A stretch of 9,962 nucleotides of DNA from an uncultured Aquimonas sp. (GCA_946481615.1 CAMLOR010000109.1:1-9962); one strand, 5' to 3'; counted from the first letter of the stretch, positions 1 through 5,325 are shown. Numbers and translations are program-made. Notes: generated by a model from the letters alone, not told the origin.

Positions 1-1895
1 TCCTGGGCATCGTGGTGCCCGCGGTGCCCATCCTGTTCGCGGTCGGCACGCTGGTCGGGCTGGGCATGGTCGACGGCACCTACGCCATCGTGTGTGCCGG
101 CCTTGGGGCCTTCGCGGGCGACGGCGTGAGCTTCGTCGTGGGCCATCACTTCGGCGACCGGCTCAAGCGGCTGTGGCCGTTCTCGCGGCATCCGGAGTGG
201 CTGGCCTCGGGCGAGGTGTTCTTCAAGCGGCACGGGCTGAAGGGCATCGTGATCGCACGCTACGTCGGCGCGGTGCGGCCGTTCGTGCCGGCCATCGCCG
301 GCATGCTGCGCATGCCGCTGCGGCAGTACGTGCCGGCCAGCCTGTTCGCCTCGATCACCTGGGGCGCGGTGTTCGTGGTGCCGGGCTGGGTGTTCGGTGC
401 CTCCATCGATCTGTTCGCGGCCATCGCGGGGCGGCTCGCCATCGTGTTCGCCATCCTGCTGCTGGTGCTGGTGGCGATCTACTTCGGCGTGACGGTGGTG
501 TATCGCTGGTTCGCGCCGCGCGCCACCTCGCTGCTGGAGCGCGCGCTGGCGTGGTCGCACCGGCATCCGGTGATGGGACGTTTCTCCGAAGCGCTGATCG
601 ATCCGAACCGGCCGGAATCGGCCTCGCTCGCGCTGCTGGCGATGCTGCTGATCTTCGCGGGCTGGGCCTTCTTCTCGATGCTGGTGATCGTGGCCGGCAA
701 CGGCGAACCGCTGCCGCTGGATCTGACGGTGCATCACGCGCTGTTCGCGCTGCGCACGCCGCTCGCCGATCACCTGATGGCGATGCTCGCGGCGCTGGGC
801 GATTGGCAGGTGCTGGCGCCGGCCTCGACGCTAGTGTTCGCCTGGCTGCTGTGGCGCCGTCGGCGCATCGCGGCCTGGCATTGGCTGGCGGCGATCGCGT
901 TCGGGCTGGCGCTCACCACCGCGCTCGGCTTCCTGCTCGACGTGCCCAAGCCGCCCGCGGCCACCGCCGTGGCGGGTTTCAGTTTTCCTTCGGGCCCGGT
1001 GACGATGGCGATGGTGGTGTACGGCTTCTTCGCCGTGCTGATCGCGCGCGAGATGCCGGGCCGCCGGCGCGCCTGGCCCTACGTGCTGGCCGGGTTGCTC
1101 GTCGCGCTGATCGGTTTTTCGCGCCTGTATTTCGGCGCGCACTGGCTCACCGACGTGCTGGGCGGCGTGCTGCTGGGCATGGGCTGGATCGCGCTGCTCG
1201 GCATCGCCTACCGGCGCCGCGTCACGCGTTCGTTCTGGGTGCGGCCCATCGCGACGTTGTTCTTCGTCGCCGTGGGCGTGGCCGGCATCTGGCACGGCAA
1301 CGGCAGTGCGGCGGACACGCTGGCGCGCTTCGATCCGCCGCAGATGCAGGAAGACATCGCGCGCACCGCGTGGTGGCGCGAGGGCTGGCAGCAACTGCCC
1401 GCGCGCCGCAACGAGTTCCGCAATCGTTCGGCCTGGCCGCTCAACGTGCAGTACGCCGGCCCGCTGGCCTCGCTGCAGTCGCGCCTGCAGGGCGCAGGCT
1501 GGCAACCGGCCGAGGCCGCGAGCTGGCGCGGCCTGCTGCGCGTGCTCGACAAGAAAGCCGACGCCAGGACGCTGCCGGTGCTGCCGGCCTCGCACAACGG
1601 CCGCGCCGATGCGCTGCTGATGAGCCGCGCGGGCCGCGAACCCGACACCCTCGACGTGCTGCACCTGTGGCCTGCGCCGCTGCGCCTGCAGCCCGGCAAC
1701 GTGCCGGTGTGGCAAGGCACCGTGGCGACGGTGCAGCTCGAACGCAGGCTCGGGCTTTTCACCTACTGGCAGATGCAAGCCAATCATCGCCCCGCGCAGG
1801 ACGCGCTGTCGCAAGCGCTGCGCCCATTGCGCCAACGCCGCCAGGAACGCGACGCCGGCGGCGAACCCGTGCTGCTGTTGCGCGTGCAAGACTGA
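1..1895 (+). CDS. DedA/PAP2/LssY fusion membrane protein (5' end outside window)
   Basis: The reading frame is open from the first bases (codons start at position 3) and ends with TGA at 1893-1895, so the N-terminus is missing. The start of a normal DedA domain, probably some 30 or more residues, lies upstream. Counting from the codon at 12, residues 1-170 are a DedA (SNARE-associated, PF09335-type) domain with the family's membrane-embedded arginine/proline segment at 82-98 (ARYVGAVRPFVPAIAGM). Residues about 205-400 form a multi-pass PAP2 phosphatase-like domain. Residues about 430-620 resemble the soluble LssY C-terminal domain. PAP2 motif 3 is intact (S370, R371, H377, D381). Motif 2 reads PSGP at 326-329 instead of PSGH, and the lysine at 313 is not followed by the usual RP, so catalysis is doubtful. 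Proteins with this architecture are inner-membrane proteins thought to handle lipid phosphates or undecaprenyl phosphate. The domain assignment is firm; the substrate is unknown. Confidence 0.9.
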   Translation, partial: LGIVVPAVPILFAVGTLVGLGMVDGTYAIVCAGLGAFAGDGVSFVVGHHFGDRLKRLWPFSRHPEWLASGEVFFKRHGLKGIVIARYVGAVRPFVPAIAGMLRMPLRQYVPASLFASITWGAVFVVPGWVFGASIDLFAAIAGRLAIVFAILLLVLVAIYFGVTVVYRWFAPRATSLLERALAWSHRHPVMGRFSEALIDPNRPESASLALLAMLLIFAGWAFFSMLVIVAGNGEPLPLDLTVHHALFALRTPLADHLMAMLAALGDWQVLAPASTLVFAWLLWRRRRIAAWHWLAAIAFGLALTTALGFLLDVPKPPAATAVAGFSFPSGPVTMAMVVYGFFAVLIAREMPGRRRAWPYVLAGLLVALIGFSRLYFGAHWLTDVLGGVLLGMGWIALLGIAYRRRVTRSFWVRPIATLFFVAVGVAGIWHGNGSAADTLARFDPPQMQEDIARTAWWREGWQQLPARRNEFRNRSAWPLNVQYAGPLASLQSRLQGAGWQPAEAASWRGLLRVLDKKADARTLPVLPASHNGRADALLMSRAGREPDTLDVLHLWPAPLRLQPGNVPVWQGTVATVQLERRLGLFTYWQMQANHRPAQDALSQALRPLRQRRQERDAGGEPVLLLRVQD

Positions 1896-2126
1896 CCGGC
1901 CCGCTCGAAGCAGCGGTGTGCCATCCCTTCGATCGGGAATCGATCCGGCCGCGACGGCACGGGTCGCGACACCCGTTCACGGCGAGCCCGTCGAACCGCC
2001 GCGTCGGCCTCCACGCATCGACAACCTTTGCATTACTTGCGTGATTCACCCCGCCAGTGACCGTGGCGACGGCCATCGGCCCCGGCTTGCACGTAACGTG
2101 GCACCGGGCCACCGGAATCACCGCAC
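1896..2126. other. Intergenic stretch with weak hairpins
   Basis: No convincing gene is seen here. CGCGAC at 1950-1955 can pair with GTCGCG at 1963-1968, which could help end transcription of the upstream gene, but no T-tract follows. The stretch 1973-1999 resembles a dispersed palindromic repeat common in high-GC proteobacteria (a CGTTCA...GAGCC...GTCGAA pattern), but only one copy is present, so this is a resemblance from memory. A possible -35-like TCGACA occurs near 2018, without a good -10 partner. Confidence 0.3.
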
Positions 2127-2405
2127 ATGGTTGCACCGCGCTTCTTCTTCTCGCTCGCGATCGTCGTCCTGCCCTGGGCCTGGTTCCTGCTGGAAACCGC
2201 GATCCCCTCACCCGGCGCGGCCGCCGAAATCCAGCTGTTTCGCGCAGCAGGAATCTCCGCACTGTTCGCACTCGGGCTGGCGTTCTACGCCACCGAACCT
2301 TGCCGCGACTCGCGACCGACGCTGGCGGCCGCGATCGCGGGCGCGCTGCTCGGTGCAGCGTTGCTGCCGATCCCGGCGGCGCGTTTCGCGCTGGCGTTCG
2401 GCTGA
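2127..2405 (+). CDS. Possible small membrane protein, unknown function
   Basis: This is an ATG-initiated frame of 92 codons ending in TGA. The predicted protein is strongly hydrophobic, with likely membrane spans at about residues 6-22, 37-55 and 66-88 and a few charged residues between them. That pattern is more gene-like than the antisense frames nearby. No clear Shine-Dalgarno sequence precedes the ATG, and I recognise no family. It lies between the DedA-PAP2 gene and the decayed LON-gene end, just outside the cassette array, and shares the high GC of the chromosome rather than the lower GC of the cassettes. In GC-rich DNA an open frame of this size can arise by chance, so it remains tentative. 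Confidence 0.45.
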   Translation: MVAPRFFFSLAIVVLPWAWFLLETAIPSPGAAAEIQLFRAAGISALFALGLAFYATEPCRDSRPTLAAAIAGALLGAALLPIPAARFALAFG

Positions 2406-2414
2406 GCGCCACGC

Positions 2415-2477
2415 TCAGGAACGGAATTGCGGCAATCACTGCACGATGCGGCACAGCCGCGCGTGCAGCGCGGGGCA
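2415..2477 (-). pseudogene. Decayed 3' end of a LON-domain gene
   Basis: On the minus strand this segment translates as HARLCRIVQ-stop-LPQFRS-stop. The intact LON-domain gene to the right ends HARLCRIMQRLPQFQSA-stop (bases 5891 to about 5956). The DNA copies align without gaps from 2423 to about 2477 against 5902 to about 5956, including an identical 22-base run (2445-2466 against 5924-5945). Frame and stop position are conserved, but an arginine codon has become TGA at 2438-2436. Nothing LON-like continues beyond about 2480, where the last cassette begins. It is therefore a relic of a gene end, not a gene. It lies in the same orientation as the intact copy, so the two form direct repeats around the cassette array and radC. 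Confidence 0.78.
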
Positions 2478-2500
2478 CATAGAGATTGCGACCAACACAC

Positions 2501-2710
2501 CTAAGGCAGGAGGCCACACGCTCCAAGGAGCAGCAGCCCACCGATGAGGACGAACTCAAAGACTGACGCCCAATAACCGAAAGGCAGCTCGGCTCGTCGT
2601 ACTGGGAACCAGCCTGGCCCGCAAGGGTAAGCCACGCCAGTGCGAAGGGCGTAGGCGAGGTGCGCAGCAAGCCGACGAGAAGCCGCTGCTGTTTGAGTTT
2701 TCCAAGGCAA
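2501..2710 (-). CDS. Terminal cassette gene, small membrane-anchored protein
   Basis: A 69-codon frame sits in the leftmost cassette, with a TTG start at 2710 and a TAG stop at 2503-2501. It starts 11 nt after the recombination core (GTTAGAC read on the minus strand), and AGGAG lies 3 nt before the TTG, rather close. Residues about 50-68 are a hydrophobic C-terminal span (FEFVLIGGLLLLGACGLLP); the middle carries YPCGPGWFPVRR. No family is recognised. The gene ends about 20 bases from the LON relic, and no complete attC follows it, so this cassette seems to have lost most of its recombination site. The start codon and the coding status are the weakest of the six cassette genes. Confidence 0.5.
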   Translation of the reverse strand: MPWKTQTAAASRRLAAHLAYALRTGVAYPCGPGWFPVRRAELPFGYWASVFEFVLIGGLLLLGACGLLP

Positions 2711-2721
2711 ATGCTCCTGAG

Positions 2722-2809
2722 GTCTAACGGTTGAGCTGAGCGGCGCGCGCGCCTGCGTTTGAGCTTGGCACTTTATCTACCACGCGTCCGCTCCAGCGAG
2801 GTGTTAGGT
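2722..2809 (-). repeat. attC site (88 bp)
   Basis: The outer cores are GTCTAAC at 2722-2728 and GTTAGGT at 2803-2809, matching RYYYAAC and GTTRRRY. Inside them, GAGCGG near 2737 pairs with CCGCTC near 2788, giving an imperfect stem with unpaired bases as expected for a folded attC. Its arms differ from those of the other four sites, so it is a less related type. It belongs to the cassette whose gene ends at 2822. Confidence 0.85.
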
Positions 2810-2821
2810 GGCGTACGCGCG

Positions 2822-3304
2822 CTATGCAATTGACACTCCAACCAAGATAAGAGGCAGGCAAACAAGACTAATCAAGAAGCCAAGCTTCGACAGCGCGCGT
2901 TGTGAAGAAGAGTAGTCGACACCACGATGTCCACGGTCTTCCGAGTCCATCGCGCGGCGCGCGGGCGGAATTAGATAAACGAGCCAATTCGTGAGCAGCA
3001 TGGCTGGGCAAATGGACACGAAAATGCTCGGAAAAAGCACGAGCGCCGTATTCAGTCGAAGCGGACCGCTCGCAAAAAGGGGTCCCGAGGCGGGTTGGAA
3101 AATCTCATGTAGCACAGTCGCGCCCCATCCTAGGAAGAGGCCTATCGCGACCCACAATGAGAGGCCGAAGGCGAGCAACAGCAGATTCCAAGGGCTCTTT
3201 CGTCTTTGGGATCTCTGGCGCGCGTTTTTGATCCACGAGCCATCTCGCAACTCGTTACCAAACCGAGCCAGCTGGTCGTCGTCTTGGGAGGGTGTACTTG
3301 CCAC
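2822..3304 (-). CDS. Cassette-encoded membrane protein, unknown function
   Basis: A 160-codon frame starts with GTG at 3304 and stops with TAG at 2824-2822. AGGA stands 7 nt before the GTG, inside the 16-nt gap after the attC core, which supports this start. The first 36 residues are polar and basic (DDDQLARFGNE, then RQRSQRRKS). Membrane spans follow at about residues 38-62, 83-111 and 141-160, with a charged loop holding RRAMDSEDRGHRG between the second and third. No known family is recognised. It fills the largest complete cassette in the array (599 bp). The cassette's two ends carry matching core variants (GTTAGGT and ACCTAAC read on the minus strand), so it looks like an intact unit. Confidence 0.75.
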   Translation of the reverse strand: MASTPSQDDDQLARFGNELRDGSWIKNARQRSQRRKSPWNLLLLAFGLSLWVAIGLFLGWGATVLHEIFQPASGPLFASGPLRLNTALVLFPSIFVSICPAMLLTNWLVYLIPPARRAMDSEDRGHRGVDYSSSQRALSKLGFLISLVCLPLILVGVSIA

Positions 3305-3320
3305 TTCGTTGTCCTACGCC

Positions 3321-3380
3321 ACCTAACGCCTGACTTAAGCCGCGCCGCGAAGCGGCGTCGGCTTGAAGGAATGGTTAGGC
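3321..3380 (-). repeat. attC site (60 bp, aadA-like)
   Basis: The cores are ACCTAAC (3321-3327) and GTTAGGC (3374-3380). Between them is a near-perfect hairpin: TTAAGCCG pairs with CGGCTTGAA, leaving one extrahelical G, and GCCGC pairs with GCGGC around a short loop. Read on the minus strand, the central part closely matches the attC of the clinical aadA1 cassette as I remember it. It belongs to the cassette whose gene ends at 3393. Confidence 0.95.
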
Positions 3381-3392
3381 GTCATGTCCCCA

Positions 3393-3617
3393 CTACCGAT
3401 TGGGCTGACGCCGAGCGAGGAGAGTACCAATCAAGACCGCGGATGAAACAAGCAGGCCGCGAATGGAATAGAGCGCCAGCGCCGTAGCTGTCGGACCGCT
3501 GCCAATGCCAAAGATGCCGCAGTCGTAGCCACAAGTGTTCCAGCGCCACAGAGCCGCCAGCAACGCAATGAGCGAAATTGCCAAAGCAGTTGCGGCTATC
3601 CAGATGATCGCTTTCAT
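3393..3617 (-). CDS. Cassette-encoded small two-span membrane protein
   Basis: A 74-codon frame starts with ATG at 3617 and stops with TAG at 3395-3393. Membrane spans are likely at residues 4-24 and about 45-67. The short middle part, WNTCGYDCGIFGIGSG, has two cysteines four residues apart and many glycines, and the C-terminus is basic (RRQPNR). No family is recognised. The ATG lies only 3 nt after the attC core on the minus strand, so the AGG within the core GTTAGGC is the only Shine-Dalgarno-like sequence at a usable distance. It occupies the shortest complete cassette (300 bp), and both cassette ends have the same core sequence. Confidence 0.7.
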   Translation of the reverse strand: MKAIIWIAATALAISLIALLAALWRWNTCGYDCGIFGIGSGPTATALALYSIRGLLVSSAVLIGTLLARRQPNR

Positions 3618-3620
3618 GAC

Positions 3621-3707
3621 GCCTAACGCCGTGTTAAGCCGCCGCGCACGACGGCGTTGGACAAATGCGACGAACTGTCCGCGGTCGGCTTGGACACATA
3701 GTTAGCG
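3621..3707 (-). repeat. attC site (87 bp)
   Basis: The left core GCCTAAC (3621-3627) fits consensus; the right core GTTAGCG (3701-3707) departs at two positions. Inner arms are GTGTTAAGCCGCCGCG and CGCGGTCGGCTTGGACAC, which pair with an extra G, around a longer loop than in the 56-60 bp sites. The stop codon of the gene ending at 3702 lies inside the right core. Confidence 0.9.
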
Positions 3708-4100
3708 GCCACCTGCGCGGCCTGCCTGCCACCAGCGGTACAGCGTTGGCGCAAGCGCCGAGAGCATGCATAGCAGAGCCCAAGGCACGAGCCAAAGGCG
3801 CCCGAAGAGGCTGGCCGGAATGAGCAATGCGATGCCCAAGAAAACTGCGGCCACGCCAAGCCCAAGGACAAATGAGGCTCCGCCAGTGACGGAAGCAAGA
3901 AGTCGGCGGGAGCCTAGCCAAAAGAAGACCGAACCCAACAATCCGATGAGAAGCGCTATGCCCACGGCGAAGTGAAACGTGCCGGTAGCTCCCCACATGG
4001 ACTCGAACTCGCCGCGCAAATAGATGGCGTGCGCACTGGTGAGCGCGCCCACGGTTGCCAGCGCAACTCCGAACACTATGGGACTAGGTAAGCGCCACAT
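3702..4100 (-). CDS. Cassette-encoded four-span membrane protein, unknown function
   Basis: The frame is open further upstream, but bases above 4106 belong to the neighbouring attC, so ATG at 4100 is the best start; it gives 132 residues. The TAA stop at 3704-3702 is inside the attC core. Hydrophobic spans lie at about residues 7-25, 42-62, 71-92 and 97-116, with a short loop after the first span (YLRGEFESMWGATGTFHF) and a basic tail (RWWQAGRAGGR). No family is recognised. Only 5 nt separate the core from the ATG, and no Shine-Dalgarno sequence is visible. Both ends of this cassette carry the same non-consensus core (GTTAGC instead of GTTAGG), which marks it as one inherited unit. Confidence 0.72.
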   Translation of the reverse strand: MWRLPSPIVFGVALATVGALTSAHAIYLRGEFESMWGATGTFHFAVGIALLIGLLGSVFFWLGSRRLLASVTGGASFVLGLGVAAVFLGIALLIPASLFGRLWLVPWALLCMLSALAPTLYRWWQAGRAGGR

Positions 4101-4105
4101 GTGGG

Positions 4106-4193
4106 TGCTAACGCCGTGTTGAGCCGCCGCTGGCCGCGGCAGGCGGTTGAAACGAACCACGTCCCAGCGGCCGGCTCGGACACATAGTTAGGC
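4106..4193 (-). repeat. attC site (88 bp)
   Basis: The right core GTTAGGC (4187-4193) fits consensus; the left core TGCTAAC (4106-4112) departs at two positions. TGTTGAGCCG pairs with CGGCTCGGACA with an extra base, and CCGCTGG pairs with CCAGCGG. The arms resemble those of the site at 3621-3707, so these two form a sub-type. The TAA of the DUF2750 gene lies within the right core. Confidence 0.9.
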
Positions 4194-4547
4194 GCCCAGC
4201 CTAGACTCCTGGTACTCCATTGCTGCGCGCAGGTCAGCGACTCTCACGTTGTACCCGGTGAGGCGCTGTCCAGCCCAGTTGGCTCCAACAAGAATGGACT
4301 CGGAATCAAGCTGTCCGAGCCAGTCGTTGAACTCGCGATCGGTGAGCTCAGTGATCTCGTACTTCGCATACTTGGGAAGCATCGAAACTATGCGCTCGAG
4401 TCGCGAGCGGCTAGACCAGAACGGGACGACTTCGGCTCCGGCGACCGGGTAGATGAGCAGTTCGCCGTTCTCTGTGAAGGTGTATGCGCGACGCGTCGCA
4501 ACAACCTCTGAGCAGAACTTTGCGTAGCTCGCGGCTGCGACTGACAT
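4188..4547 (-). CDS. DUF2750-like cassette protein
   Basis: This 119-residue soluble protein starts with ATG at 4547 and stops with TAA at 4190-4188 inside the attC core. The pattern fits DUF2750: an N-terminal helix ending in AYTFTENGELLIYPVAGAE, then VVPFWSSRSRLERIV (the family's 'v.P.Wp.r..a' segment), an acidic stretch ITELTDREFNDWLGQL, and a C-terminal ILVGANWAGQRLTG followed by DLRAAME. The family assignment is from memory of the pattern. Its molecular role is not established, though members occur in integron cassettes and beside polymorphic-toxin immunity genes. The minus-strand core reads GTTAGGTG, whose AGGTG may serve as ribosome binding site 9 nt before the ATG. It is the only clearly soluble product in the array. 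Confidence 0.8.
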   Translation of the reverse strand: MSVAAASYAKFCSEVVATRRAYTFTENGELLIYPVAGAEVVPFWSSRSRLERIVSMLPKYAKYEITELTDREFNDWLGQLDSESILVGANWAGQRLTGYNVRVADLRAAMEYQESRLGA

Positions 4548-4555
4548 ATGGTGGC

Positions 4556-4611
4556 ACCTAACGCCTGAGTTAAGCCGCGCCGAAGGCGTCGGCTTGAATG
4601 ACTAGTTAGGC
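4556..4611 (-). repeat. attC site (56 bp)
   Basis: The cores are ACCTAAC (4556-4562) and GTTAGGC (4605-4611). The inner hairpin pairs TTAAGCCG with CGGCTTGAA, with one extrahelical G, around a minimal GCC-GAA-GGC tip. It is nearly the same as the site at 3321-3380 apart from a shorter tip. The stop codon of the gene at 4606 overlaps the right core. Confidence 0.95.
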
Positions 4612-4914
4612 CGCATGCTGCGCCAGCGGAGCGCCCACGACAAGCCATGCGACCACCAGAGCAACGACAACTTTGACCGACAGTTCGCGAAGCGAACGGT
4701 GCCAGATTTGCGACGAACCATCTGGGTTGGACCATCCTCCCGCGGCGTCGTCGTCGATTGTTACTAGATGACCGATTGCTGCCCACGCCGACATAACAAG
4801 CGCAGGCATGCCACACCAAAGTGCTGCGCGCGCAGTGAGAAGCACAGACGCGGCGACAGACGCCACCAGGGAAGCAACGAAGAGGCCGAGTGCGATACGA
4901 CGGAACGTGGACAT
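4606..4914 (-). CDS. First cassette gene, small membrane protein, unknown function
   Basis: ATG at 4914 gives 102 residues; a TTG in frame at 4935 lies outside the cassette core and is rejected as start. The TAA stop at 4608-4606 is within attC. Hydrophobic spans are at about residues 7-28 and 82-96, with a further moderately hydrophobic stretch at 33-52. Between them is an acidic, soluble-looking loop (TIDDDAAGGWSNPDGSSQ). No family is recognised. Nine nt separate the core from the ATG, containing AAAGG as a weak ribosome binding site. By gene direction this is the cassette nearest the presumed insertion site, so it would be the most recent arrival if the array was built in the usual way. 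Confidence 0.72.
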   Translation of the reverse strand: MSTFRRIALGLFVASLVASVAASVLLTARAALWCGMPALVMSAWAAIGHLVTIDDDAAGGWSNPDGSSQIWHRSLRELSVKVVVALVVAWLVVGAPLAQHAA

Positions 4915-4923
4915 GCCTTTGCG

Positions 4924-5000
4924 GCCTAACTTCAATTCATGCCCCAGTTCGGGCCTGTAATCGAATGATGCTCCAATTTGCGGTGGTAAGCAGCAGGTTG
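4924..5000 (-). other. Proximal core site, candidate attI remnant
   Basis: GCCTAAC at 4924-4930 (GTTAGGC on the minus strand) bounds the first cassette, but no matching GTTRRRY and no paired arms are found in the next 170 bases. The bases just outside it (ATTGAA before GTTAGGC on the minus strand) do not resemble attC arms and look more like the simple edge of an attI site. The outer limit given here is arbitrary. No integrase frame follows on the + strand, and I could not find a convincing cassette promoter reading leftwards. Confidence 0.35.
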
Positions 5001-5067
5001 CTGTGGGACGAAGTGAACGTTTCAGGCGGTTTCCTCCCGCCTTCCATTCGATCGGCGAGCGATTGGA

Positions 5068-5098
5068 TGTTGCTGCGTCTGGCGGGACAGGCGTAGCA
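5068..5098 (+). promoter_or_regulatory. Possible promoter of the radC leader
   Basis: TTGCTG near 5070 and TAGCAT at 5094-5099 are spaced by about 18 nt, ahead of the structured leader. The match to sigma-70 consensus is only 3/6 and 4/6, so support comes mainly from position. Confidence 0.3.
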
Positions 5099-5103
5099 TC
5101 ACC

Positions 5104-5270
5104 TTGCCGCGGCCCAATCCGCGGCCGGGCGTGAGAACCCGTTTGTCGAGCGCGTACCGACGCGCCTCCGCTTGCTGCCAGGCGCGTTTTTCATGCCTGG
5201 CGCAATCGCGTAGGCGTGTGGCCGGCTGGTTCAGCGGCGGCGGTGCGCGGGGGCCGAAAGGTCCGCCGGC
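5104..5270 (+). ncRNA. Structured leader with competing terminator and antiterminator hairpins
   Basis: Several hairpins are stacked before radC. GCCGCGG/CCGCGGC forms a 7-bp stem at 5106-5125. ACGCGC at 5160-5165 can pair with the identical hexamer GCGCGT either upstream (5150-5155, ACCG loop) or downstream (5182-5187). The downstream choice extends to an 8-bp stem (5160-5167 with 5180-5187) followed directly by a T run to 5191, a plausible intrinsic terminator. GCCAGGC/GCCTGGC (5177-5183, 5195-5201) is a third alternative. Further on, a GAAA-capped stem lies at 5251-5264 inside a GCCGGC/GCCGGC outer pairing. The arrangement looks like an attenuator. It recalls the P4 CI / P1 C4 antisense immunity RNAs of phages, but that link is from memory and unverified. 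Confidence 0.45.
5160..5191 (+). terminator. Attenuator-type terminator in the radC leader
   Basis: An 8-bp stem ACGCGCCT/AGGCGCGT with a 12-nt loop runs straight into TTTTT. It overlaps the alternative hairpin 5150-5165, so only one of the two can form at a time. Confidence 0.5.
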
Positions 5271-5325
5271 TGCTCGACTCCGGTTCTCAACCGCGCACCG
5301 TTCGCCACCCTTTCCGGAGGCCTGC

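Larger units (their letters stand above)
2501..4930 (-). mobile_element. Integron gene-cassette array without visible integrase
   Basis: Six small genes, all on the minus strand, are separated by five attC sites. Taking recombination between G and TT of each core, the complete cassettes run 4929-4562, 4561-4112, 4111-3627, 3626-3327 and 3326-2728, plus a last incomplete one from 2727 leftwards. Genes fill nearly the whole of each cassette. Three of them (ending at 4606, 4188 and 3702) have their TAA stop inside the attC core, a hallmark of cassettes. Base composition is visibly less GC-rich than the flanks. No integrase gene is seen in the window, so this is either a cluster of attC sites lacking an integrase (CALIN) or the remains of an integron that lost it. 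By gene direction the integrase end would be on the right. Confidence 0.93.

Noticed and set aside
831..1889. Long minus-strand frame opposite the DedA-PAP2 gene
   Set aside because: The composition (Arg, His, Gln, Ala) is that of an antisense shadow; the + strand has three recognisable domains.
92..2044. 650-codon + strand frame overlapping the DedA gene
   Set aside because: It is the +2-shifted shadow of the same DNA, almost all Arg/Ala/Gly.
2470..2500. A sixth complete attC at the left end
   Set aside because: Only a 5/7 core-like match at 2501-2507 exists; no paired arms or second core occur before the LON relic.
1759..2670. 303-codon minus-strand frame covering the gap and the end of the DedA gene
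   Set aside because: It overlaps the C-terminal LssY coding part and the LON relic in another frame and crosses into the last cassette; no motif is seen.
4890..5096. 68-codon + strand frame across the array end
   Set aside because: It runs antisense through the first cassette gene and across the core site, with no ribosome binding site or recognisable features.
4931..5325. Integron integrase gene or fragment
   Set aside because: I compared the translated frames with the tyrosine-recombinase motifs I know (R...HxxR...Y, and the IntI patch) and found none; only short frames are present.
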